Part shown: piece by piece, positions 55,932 through 64,000 of the stretch
Position numbering within the stretch: the first letter of the stretch is position 1
How the letters are laid out: every line of letters begins with the position of its first letter
Origin: Diphasiastrum complanatum
Lineage: Eukaryota; Streptophyta; Lycopodiopsida; Lycopodiales; Lycopodiaceae
Assembly (NCBI GenBank): GCA_029204225.1
Contig: CM055092.1
Coordinates: forward strand, 63,621,260-63,685,259
Direction: 5' to 3'
DNA: 64,000 nucleotides
Notes under the pieces: generated by a model
Told to the model about the DNA's origin: nothing
Seen by the model: the letters and a program-made list of their open reading frames with translations, nothing else
Databases searched by the model: none
Position numbers and translations under genes: made by a program

Positions 55932-57259
55932 GGCAATCGATCGATCTGTTCTTTGTGCCAAGCCTCATTCGTTGGGCAATGGAGATCATATTCACTATTT
56001 ATTAACACACATTTATAGCATTATTTTTTGTTGATCCATTGATCTAAAAGCTACATTTCCAAGGGTGTATCGACCATCAATCAACAAAAAGTATTGACCA
56101 TCTCTAAACCTAACTTGCTAAATCAAATTTTAGTGTCTGCTCTTCAACGTGCCTTCATAAGCATATTGAGAAGATGAAATATTTTGGTCCATAAACTAAT
56201 GCATCTATCACAGATGCAGTAAAGCCATGAAAAAATACATATTTCTACATAACACCCTATGGCCCAAATGGTAGTAATGCATGTCTATGATCTTTACATG
56301 GTGCATCAACCTGTTGAAGAATTGGTGAGAAGTGAGTAGCAATATGTTTGCAAAGAACTAAAACCCTAGAAAAAATTCACTCAACAATCACTCAACGGAT
56401 CATAAATAGACATATTTAAAATATTGACAATAGACACCATTCAACCGACAGAATGGTGCCTGCAGTTAAAAGCTACCATGCATCTTAAACATGCATATCT
56501 AAAATATTGACTATAGATCGGTAGAATGTTGCCTACAGTAACACATGAAGATAGAAGAGCTCAACCTTTTCATTTGGAAGACCCAACAGCCGTGCTAAAA
56601 CCTGGGATGGGAGCCCTACATTTACAATGGGCTTTATTCAAGTCTCATAATGGCAAACAATGGCTTTTACCACCAATGTCAAAGCAAGCTTGTTGAGGCT
56701 ATTATGCATCTGAAGAGATTAAAAAATTGTACAACATGAAATGAGATGTAGAAGGGCATTTAGACTGAATAGTAGAACGCAGAATTCAAAACTCAAAGCA
56801 TGCTTACGAATGGCTCTGTAACCTTCTCCAGACTCTAGAGGCTTCATATCATCTAAAAAACTCGAGCACAAGAAAAAAAAAAAAGGCACAAAAGTAGACT
56901 AACATGCCATAAAGAAGCCTCAACGTAACAATCCTACCATTCATAGGAAGAAACTATGCAATGTTAGATAGTTGATACTCACTACCTTCTCCACACAATG
57001 TCAGATAGTTGATCCTCCGCTACCTTCTCCACACAATGTCAAATAGTTGGTCCTCGTTGCCTACTCCTTGCATACTACTTTCGTTGTTCTTACCATTCGA
57101 TTGAATACATAACTTATTGAATGTGTGATAGCAACAACGAATAGTAGTGCTTATGAATGGGTGCTAGAAACTCCTCTTGATAGAAACTCATGATGATGAC
57201 AGAAACTCTTGTTGTTGGCCGAAGGGAAGAGAATGCATACATAATAGAATGCTTTCTCT

Positions 57260-58269
57260 TTTCAGTTGTAATAATCAAATGACTGTGACTCATCAAGCTT
57301 AGAAAGCTTTTTACCTGGTTCAATAGGAGTATTTACTGGTTTGCAATCTTGCAACCGAAACCTGTGCAACAACTCTTTGACATACTTCACCTGTGTTAAA
57401 CCCACTTAGTGTCCTTTTTGCCACACCTCTACTCCAAGGCAATAATGCATCAGGCTGAGATCTGTCATCTTGAATTGTTCTATGAGGTTTTTATTGATCA
57501 TATCTATCATCTCTTGATTATTTTCCATAATAATCAAGTCATCAACATAAAGAGCAATCAAAGCAACCATACCATCAAAGCATAAGACATATAGATTTGG
57601 ATCAGAGTGTGTTCTCACCATCCCCTTTGAACGAAAGTAGGCATCAATCCTGCTATACCACGCACATGGTGCCTGTTTAAGACCATAAAGTGCTTTCTTC
57701 AAACGACATACTTTATTTTCCTGTCCCTTCGTTACAAAGCCTTCAGGTTGATCCATGAACACCTCTTCTTCTAACTCACCATTTAGAAAAGCAGATTTCA
57801 CATCCATCTAATGCAAAGGCCAACCAAAATGTGAAGCTAAAGCAACAAGTAGACGTAGAGTATTCCACTTACATACTGGCGCAAAGGTCTCCTCATAGTC
57901 AATGCCTTTACTTTGTGCATACCCTTTGATCACCAATCTTGCCTTGTGCTTTGCTATACTTCCATCTGCATGGTACTTAGTTCTGTATAGCCATTTGCAA
58001 CCAATGGGTTTCTTGCCAACTGGTGGTTCTACTAGGTCCCATGTGTTATGCTTAGCAATCGAGTCCATCTCCTCTCCCATGGCCTTGACCCAAATGTCAT
58101 CATCCTTCGCTTCACCATAAGTCGCAGGTTCTTTGCTTTGAATAATGCTAGATAGGAGAGCATAATTTGCTTCATACCTTTCAGGTTGTGTCTTCTCTCT
58201 TGTTGATCTTCGTAGCTCTCCCTGGCTAGATGATCCTGGAAAGTCATCCATGTCACGGCTCTCCAACAA
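57260..58269 (-). pseudogene. Copia E reverse transcriptase
   Basis: Frame 58269-57808 has DDIWVKAMGEEMDSIAKHNT, GCKWLYRTKYHADGS and HKARLVIKGYAQSKG. Then a TAG where the family has Gln ([14 protein letters not shown]). It continues in the same frame as 57807-57406: [14 protein letters not shown] and the catalytic LYVDDLII. A stop follows at 57406; the thumb (KPVNTPIEPGKKLSKL) can be read to ~57270, then identity ends. Only one nonsense change separates the two main RT frames. Confidence 0.75.
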
Positions 58270-58305
58270 TCTCTCAAACCACTTAGGGAGCTTCCTGTCA
58301 GGTGA

Positions 58306-59250
58306 TTAGCTACTTGGTGAAAATGTATCCCACAGTACATCCTTCTCCTTGCGTTTGTCACCTGCAACTTCAATCCTTCTTGCACCAAAAGGTTTGTCCC
58401 TACCTCTCCAACCTGTCTCTTGAGGTTGAGTAGTAGTATCTTGAGATGTATCCTCTTTTTCATCACTTGGAAGGTCAATGAATGGATCATCATCAGATGG
58501 TATCCTCACTATACCATCTTTCCCACTGAATGTATCTATCTTCTCAGCATCCTCGTCTTCATACATCTTGGATTCATCAAAGATAACATCACGACTTACA
58601 TGGATTTTGCTTTTCACTGAATCAAAACATCTATAGCCTTTCACACGATCATCATATCCTAGGAATATGCACTTGATAGCTTTTACATCAAGTTTATGTC
58701 TCTTTTCCTTAGGAACGTGTACAAAGGCCTTACATCCAAAGATTCACAAGTGGTTCACCTTTGGTTTCTTCTTCGTGAATGCTTCCTCAGGTGTTATCTT
58801 TGGTATGGCAATGGTAGGACTTCTATTTTGAAAATAGACTGTCGTACTGCATGTTTCTAACCAAAAATCTTTTGGTAGTTTCATCTCAACTAGCATAGAT
58901 CTGGCACTTTCCACAATTGTACGATTCTTGCGCTCAGCTACACCATTAAGAGCAAGAGTATGAGATTGCGTAAATTATTATAAATCCCACATTGGTAACA
59001 AAGACCATTGAAGTCATTAGATTTGTACTCACCTCCACTATCTGATCTTAGGACTTTGATCTTCCTACCTGTCTGATTTTTGACCAATGCCTTGAAGTTC
59101 TTGAAGTTGTCAAATGCATCTGATTTCTTCTTCAAGAAGTAGATCCACATCTTACGTGACATATTATCAATAAAGGTCATGAAATAGAAGGCTTTACCTA
59201 AGGACATGGTCCTCATAGGCCCGCATAAATCTGTGTGGATTAAATCCAAA
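58306..59250 (-). pseudogene. Copia E integrase
   Basis: 59249-58938 carries MDLIHTDLCGPM (first Asp), TFIDNMSRKMWIYFLKKKSD and LRSDSGGEYKS (second Asp), then loses frame near the Glu. Further on, FGCKAFVHVPKEKRHKLD follows a TGA where Arg (CGA) would fit, and SRDVIFDESKM begins the linker (58644-58306). Not functional. Confidence 0.7.
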
Positions 59251-59375
59251 ATGTTCTTTGCTCTTGCAACACCCCCTTTATTGAACTTCTCTCAATGCTG
59301 CTTTCCATATACACAAGATTCGCACATTGATTTTAGGTTTACCATCTCCAATTTTCTCATCAAACTGAGGCTTCC

Positions 59376-59604
59376 CTAGTTTAAGTGACCAAGCCTCTTA
59401 TGCCACAACTCAGTTTGCGATGGAATGGACGATGCAAGTCCATGTTGCCCCTTGATTGTAGCATTCAACCTGTACAATTTTGTATTGGGCTCCCTTACTC
59501 CATCCGCAATAGCTTTGAACTTTTGGTTCACATCTTTTACAAAGCAACGATCATGGGCGAATTCTACTTTCAACTTTTGATCAGTAATGACATTGGAAGA
59601 GTGA
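59376..59604 (-). pseudogene. Copia E GAG-pre-integrase
   Basis: Reads ITDQKLKVEFAHDRCFVKD, KLYRLNATIKG and ELWHKRLGHLN, the domain between protease and integrase in copia. The open frame reaches 59645 only because it enters the antisense of the inverted block. Confidence 0.7.
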
Positions 59605-59873
59605 ATGTCGCAAATTCCTGGCAGAACAAGGCAAGGGGAAACCAAAGCAAGCAGGTAACCTTGTCGATGAGGGTGAGATTGAAGACTCTAGCATCTTTAT
59701 ATCTGCATTGTCATCTAATCAAGATGATCAAGCGTGGTATATTGACTCGGGAGCCACAAGGCACATGACAGGTAACAAGAATTGGTTCAATAGCTTTAAA
59801 GTGTTGGATAATGGAATGTCCGTTTCACAAGCAAATGGCGATGTGTGCAAGATCAAGGGGATAGGCACTGGTT
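59605..59873 (+). pseudogene. Inverted zinc-knuckle tail and protease of copia E
   Basis: On the plus strand: ECRKFLAEQGKGKPKQAG (end of a zinc knuckle), then DDQAWYIDSGATRHMTGN (catalytic DSG of protease) and VCKIKGIGTG. Its neighbours on both sides, gag and GAG-pre-integrase of the same lineage, are on the minus strand. In the normal element this block belongs exactly between them, so it has been flipped in place. Confidence 0.75.
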
Positions 59874-59874
59874 G

Positions 59875-60400
59875 GCAATCTTTCTCTTGATGCTATTCCG
59901 CTCACAAACATATGATAGGAATCTACAATGCCACACAATGCATTGTGCACCAACTCCACATCACGTATTCGCTCACCAATAGAATGTAGTTCATCCCTCA
60001 TTGTCTTGATTCTGGTCATGTACGTCTGAATGTGCTCTCCTTGCTCCATGCGGGCACTATAGCTTTGACTTCAGAAACATGATTCTACACATATTTGACG
60101 TCTCAAACTGATCCTTTAGCACATCCCATGCCTGTCTGGGTGTAACAACATCACAAATGTGAGTAATGATGTGATCCTTCACTGACAAGTTAATGAAGGT
60201 CAAAGCTTTCCTCATCTTTTTGTCGAACACTTTGATATCCGCTTCATTTGGCGGCCTTCTCTCGTCACTAGTGATGACTTCCCACACGTCTTTCTCCATC
60301 ACTATGTTTTTCATTTTGAATTTCCACACTGCATAGTTGGAAATCCCGTCCAATTTGCTACTTTCACTCAAAATGGACTCTCCCATGTTTGCCATCGCAA
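59875..60400 (-). pseudogene. Copia E gag
   Basis: Starts MANMGESILSESSKLDG, then YAVWKFKMKNIVMEKDVWEV and KALTFINLSVKDHI, a copia gag (DUF4219/UBN2-type). A one-base shift near 60060 leads to MEQGEHIQTYMTRIKTMRDE and YHMFVSGIASRERL, where it meets the inversion breakpoint. The larger open frame reaching 60542 is upstream leader in frame. Confidence 0.7.
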
Positions 60401-61170
60401 AACTACTTGAAACTCCTGTTGTAGGCCAAAAACAGTATGCTGAGGCCAACAGTGATGTCAAAAGTTGAATATAATGACCTGCACTTTTTCCCTTATCAGG
60501 CCACTCGCCGCTTTTCCACCAATTTGAAAGCCAAATCGGCATCGTCTTCCGAAATGCACTCAGTCGTCAACTCCCAACTACGTGCCCAGTGGAATGGTGA
60601 AATCACTTTTAACGCACTCCGAACACTTTCTCTGATGCAATCACTCTGTTTTGCTATACCGTACTTGCAGGTACAATCTGTGTGCCCTTTGTTTGGAGGT
60701 TATAGCCTTTAGTTTGGGTCAAAACGGGCAAAGGACCCAAAAATAGGGATTTTCTTTGTTTTTAAATTGTTTCTTCACCTTGAAGAAACTTCACTCTTCA
60801 CTTGTGAAGGGACCCAACTCCAATTTTAGTATGAAAATTTTTAAAGAAGTTGAAGGCCAAAATAAACTTCAATTCTTCAAGGCCCACTTTAGTTAAATCC
60901 AATGATAGGTTCCAATTCTGTGGTCCAGATGTAATTAATCATGTCCGTCGATCGTTGTGGAGATGATCTTGTGGACTTCCTTGCATCGGTTCGTCGAACT
61001 ACACTTCTGAAGCCACTGGACACTTCAAAACACTAAGTTGCTGCCCCGTTCGTCGCAGGTGAGCTCCACGCTCCTCTCTGTCTATGGCCGCGCCTCCCCA
61101 AACTGGTTTTTGCTTGATCAAACTCGCCTTCGGATTGATTTGAGAACGATCTGAGGCCTGGAGCAGGGTC
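60401..61170 (-). other. Copia E leader
   Basis: About 770 bases between PBS and gag start, long for copia. No domain or LTR sequence recognised; it may hold an intron or an extra insertion. Confidence 0.35.
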
Positions 61171-61186
61171 GCCCTACTGATACCAA
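61171..61186 (-). other. Primer-binding site of copia E
   Basis: Complement of TTGGTATCAGTAGGGC; the first ten bases match the initiator-Met type and the rest diverge. Confidence 0.5.
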
Positions 61187-61189
61187 GTC

Positions 61190-61590
61190 TGCAGAGTGTT
61201 CAATCATGAAATTTTGTGGAGAAACGGTGATTTTAGCTCAACTTAACAAAGTGGCTTTTTTCACCTTTTACTGCAAATATGCTAGGTTAACTGTCTGGAG
61301 ACAAATCTCTGACATAAACCTCAGAATCTCTCCATGGCTAGTTGACAATGTAATTGGCTTCCTTCCTGTCCTTATGGCATCCAAAACGGTGCACAAACAA
61401 CGAAGAAATCACCAGTTATGTATAAAAAACTGTAACCCCAAATCCGGTTTCAATTTTCAACTGGCTTCAAAATTGTCAATTTTTCACCAAATTTTTCTCT
61501 GTCTGATGTTATGCACAAGCTAATAATTCCTATGCTGAGCTTGGCAAGCCTCTATAAACTAGAAACCATGCACCAGTGCTTCTCTTTCCG
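61190..61590 (-). repeat. Probable 5' LTR of copia E
   Basis: Placed by its position right of the PBS. No second copy in the window, so the right limit is only where the plus-strand integrase scrap begins. Confidence 0.3.
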
Positions 61591-61593
61591 TCT

Positions 61594-61834
61594 TCAACCC
61601 GTTGATGAGTCTAATCGTGGTGCCAAGTATCATGTAATTTTCATTGATGACTATTCTAGATATTGTTGGATGTACCTTTTGTCTAACAAATCTATAGTGT
61701 TTTATTCTTTTGTAAAGTTCAAGACTCTGATAGAAAATCAACTTAGTACCAAAATTAAGGTATTAAGGAGTGATAATGGAGGTGAATATATCTCCAATAA
61801 GTTGATTGACTTTTGTAGTTCTAATGGCATATGA
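61594..61834 (+). pseudogene. Copia integrase scrap, plus strand
   Basis: Reads YHVIFIDDYSRYCWMYLLSN, then IKVLRSDNGGEYISNKL and ends FCSSNGI followed by TGA at the edge of copia F. It is closer to elements 1/C (FIDDFSR, RGDNGGEYISNKF) than to E or F. It seems to have been interrupted by the copia F leader at 61835. Confidence 0.65.
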
Positions 61835-61945
61835 TGTGGGGGAATAGTGGAATCAAGGTGATGATTACATCGAAGATCATGATCAAGACAGTTCTCTCGA
61901 AGCTCTCTTCAACGGCGATGTTGTACTGTGTACACTCCCTGTACG

Positions 61946-61958
61946 GCTCTGATACCAA
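61946..61958 (-). other. Primer-binding site beside the copia F LTR
   Basis: GGCTCTGATACCA is the exact complement of TGGTATCAGAGCC, initiator-Met type. Confidence 0.75.
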
Positions 61959-62209
61959 CTTAGAATTTGCTTTGCACAGGAACACAGATCATGCTACATA
62001 GTAACACAGATAGAAAAACACTCTCCACAATAGGCTCACATAGCAACTGTATTTCTCAAAATGAAATTACACTATACATATAGTTGTTCACTCAGGCAAC
62101 CCATGCATGACTCAGGTTGCTGATGGCGAGACACGTGTCCCGTCGACTTGCCTTGTGGCAAGGCCAACTGATCACCTTATCAACTGATAGGACCCACAGT
62201 TTCGTAACA
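61959..62209 (-). repeat. LTR of copia F
   Basis: On the minus strand starts TGTTACGAAACTGTGGG at 62209. A TATATG/CATATA TATA-like element lies near 62072-62082. The end next to the PBS is not a clean CA, so it may be a few bases off. Confidence 0.5.
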
Positions 62210-63285
62210 CAGTGATTCTACTTTATTTCTAACTGAAATTAGAATCTGAAGTGCTTGATTTATAGTCGTGATTGATAAGAAAAGTATTGAAACCATGCTC
62301 GAGGAGATAGGAATTTGTGCATAAGCTGCACAGCCAAAGATTCTGATGTGAGACAGGTTGGGTTTTCTATCCCACCATAGCTCGTGTGGTGTCTTGTGAG
62401 GGACACTAGACTTACCTGTCCTATTCTGGATGTATGCGGCTGTAGCTACTGCTTCAGCCCACAGTACCCTTGGAGCCTTCGAGTAGGCCATCATGCATTT
62501 GACAGCTTTCATCAGGGTCCTGTTCTTTCATTCTGCAACACCATTGTGCTGCGGTGTCTAGGCTGTCGTTCTTCTATGAATGATGCCACGATCATTGTAG
62601 AAGTCAGTGAAGCGATTTGAGATGTATTCGCAACTCGATCTATTCTGATCTGCTTCACTTTCTTGCATGTACATCTCTCAGTCCAATTCACGTATTTTGT
62701 AAATTTATCAAGTGCTTCAGATTTATTCTGAATAAAATACACTTTGACAAATATGCTATAATCATCAATGAAGGTTATATAATATTTGGAGCCTTCTACT
62801 GAGATCACATTGAAAGGCCCACAGATGTCAGAATGCACTAACTCCAGAATCTTGGTCGTTCTGTAGGAGTCTTTGATGAATAAAGTGCATGACATCTTAC
62901 CCTTTAAACATGCATCACAGGTGGTCGAACTGGTTGCATTCGAGATGTTGACTCCTGTTATTGCTCCATGATGGCTTGCCTGGTAAAGTGCCATTGAGTT
63001 TATGTGGCATAGTCTTCTATGCCACAGAGTGTCTGGCGAGTCATCATGAGTCTGATGCACTTGATCTGCAGGTAGGCGTACCTTCAGATGATATAGATTT
63101 CCTTTCTTTATACCTTGAGCGATCACAGTACTGGTGCTTGCGTCAACCACGTTGCATGCTTCGTCAGAAAATGTCACACGCATTCTTACATCTGCTATTC
63201 TTGCCACAGAAAGCAAGTCTTGCTGCAGTGTAGGCAAAACATAACATCTTCGAGTCGTCTGTCTCTGCCGTTGGTGTTGAGCCAA
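62210..63285 (-). pseudogene. Copia F GAG-pre-integrase and integrase
   Basis: 63285-62512 reads TLWHRRLCHINSMALYQASH, CDACLKGKMSCTLF, LVHSDICGPFN (first Asp) and YITFIDDYSIFVKVYF; the second Asp region is altered (IRIDRVANTSQ). Near 62530 the Glu region reads AE, TGA, KNRTLMKAVKCMM across a frame change. The rest (62512-62180) has WAEAVATAAYIQNRTGKSS and RIFGCAAYAQIP, where copia sequence stops. Confidence 0.7.
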
Positions 63286-63506
63286 ATAAAACCAATACCG
63301 TTTACTTGATGTTTAGAACCATCTCCAAGAACTATGAATCTTGAGGGATCGACACTTCTGAAATTAGACATGATTCGTCTTGATGTCACGAAGTGTGAGG
63401 TGGATCCTGAATCTAGGATCACCTCGTGCATGTCAGATGATGCTACACACACGTCTTCACAGATGTAGGCGGTTGAACAGTTTCTGTTCGATCTTTCTTT
63501 GTCCAT
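63195..63506 (-). pseudogene. Copia F protease
   Basis: Contains EVILDSGSTSHFVTSRRIM, the catalytic DSG of copia protease, then VLGDGSKHQVNGIGFIWL. It overlaps the GAG-pre-integrase frame at its end through a frame change near 63250-63290. Confidence 0.7.
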
Positions 63507-64000
63507 TTTTGAGCTCTCGGACTCCTCGACATACGATGAACTGTTGCTATTCTCCTGTCTGTCTATTCTACGTTGATTTGTTTCTTGGGTTCAGGCTGCA
63601 ATCCATGGCTGCATGACCCTTCTTGTGGCAGTGGATACACTCAATCTTTGGATTGAGCCAGCATGTATCGACTGTATGCCCATCCCTTCCGCATCTCACG
63701 CAAGTCTTCTTTTCTTCACCTTGCTGTTTTGACCTTCCTTTGCTCTTCCAGTTGCCTTTGCGGTCCCCTCTGCTTGCTGATCACGATCCTCAACTCCCTC
63801 TTAGGCTTTAATTGTTTCTTGGATTTTTTTTTTGTTGTCGTAGAGGGCCTGGTTAGAACCATCCTTGTGATCAAGATGTTCTCTCGCCTTGACTTCCTCT
63901 TGAATTTCGACAATCACCTTTTTGAGGTTCATGGTAGGATCTTTTCCAAGCAGGATTCTTGTCATCTGGAATGATCTGGGTAGGGCTCCCAATAGGTAAG
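63507..64000 (-). pseudogene. Copia F gag C-terminus with two zinc knuckles, partial
   Basis: In the frames near 63716-63610 the minus strand reads CVRCGRDGHTVDTC and CIHCHKKGHAAMDC, both C-X2-C-X4-H-X4-C. Upstream, LPRSFQMTRILLGKD and MNLKKVIVEIQEEVKAREH are the end of the copia gag core. A Lys-rich linker with a T-run on the plus strand (near 63826) shifts the frame. The start of gag lies beyond the window. Confidence 0.65.

Larger units (their letters stand above)
53566..57254. other. Unassigned AT-rich DNA with exon-like scraps
   Basis: Truncates Gypsy B on the left and copia E on the right. Contains a possible small exon (53949-53999: acceptor TTGTGGCAG, donor CTTCAG|GTACAG), a possible last exon after GGTGGCAG at about 55714 reading YQLDALK then stop, an AATAAA near 55807, a minus-strand 80-codon frame at 54906-55145 and a microsatellite. 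No gene could be identified. Confidence 0.3.
57255..61590 (-). mobile_element. Ty1/copia element E, minus strand, with internal inversion
   Basis: Right to left: LTR (61190 to ~61590), PBS (61171-61186), leader (61170-60401), gag (60395-59875), an inverted zinc-knuckle-tail/protease block (59605-59873, plus strand), GAG-pre-integrase, integrase, RT to ~57260. RNase H and 3' LTR are missing. Different copia lineage from elements 1 and C. Confidence 0.75.
61835..64000 (-). mobile_element. Ty1/copia element F, minus strand, runs off window
   Basis: From the window end leftward: gag, two zinc knuckles, protease, GAG-pre-integrase, integrase, then directly an LTR (about 61959-62209), a Met-type PBS (61946-61958) and ~110 bases of leader. 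RT and RNase H are absent between integrase and LTR. A PBS beyond an LTR that also closes the coding region is again a head-to-tail arrangement. Confidence 0.65.

Noticed and set aside
59385-59768. 127-codon plus-strand frame in copia E
   Set aside because: It runs through the antisense of GAG-pre-integrase and an off frame of the inverted protease; the protease frame itself is the meaningful one.

Overview
This is a stretch of a land-plant nuclear genome, most likely a seed plant with a large, repeat-rich genome. Three things point that way: an intact exon for a plant-type PB1-domain protein, many Ty1/copia and Ty3/gypsy retroelements with the usual plant primer-binding sites (initiator-Met for copia, Asp for gypsy), and long AT-rich non-coding DNA. 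No bacterial, organellar or tRNA/rRNA genes were seen. The species cannot be named from the sequence.

Layout. 1-5195: the 3' LTR and a decayed coiled-coil ORF of a minus-strand element, followed by unassigned degraded sequence. 5196-10789: plus-strand Gypsy element A (LTR, Asp-type PBS, repeat-rich leader, decayed pol, no gag, no 3' LTR). 10790-15100: the only convincing host locus, an 800-codon PB1-domain exon on the minus strand with a CT-rich 5' flank. 15101-20395: decayed DNA, a minus-strand copia integrase scrap, and the internally deleted copia element 1. 20396-25163: gypsy scraps, then a coding-free LTR element duplicated head-to-tail around a shared LTR, one copy carrying a MITE-like insertion. 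25164-30065: short G-box repeats, then a tandem array of about 0.35-0.39 kb units with an inverted fragment beyond it. 30880-36185: a minus-strand copia relic joined in one reading frame to a minus-strand gypsy gag/protease relic. 36186-39975: mostly unassigned. 39976-41685: an intact 569-codon ORF of unknown function with an internal duplication. 42109-46885: copia element C, whose reverse transcriptase has been replaced by about 1.07 kb of unrelated ORF-bearing sequence. 46910-53565: a gypsy gag relic and gypsy element B. 53566-57255: unassigned, with a few exon-like scraps. 57255-61590: minus-strand copia E with an internal micro-inversion. 61594-64000: a plus-strand copia integrase scrap and minus-strand copia F, which runs off the window.

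None of the retroelements looks autonomous: each has frameshifts, stops or deletions. Several stops are TAG where glutamine is expected, as C-to-T decay of methylated CAG sites would give. The most unusual structures are the copia element with its RT swapped for an unknown cargo, the related 569-codon ORF, the 0.27 kb in-place inversion in copia E, the read-through gypsy-copia ORF, the LTR flanked by both a PBS and a polypurine tract, and the palindrome-containing repeats in the gypsy leaders. No complete new biological system could be shown.
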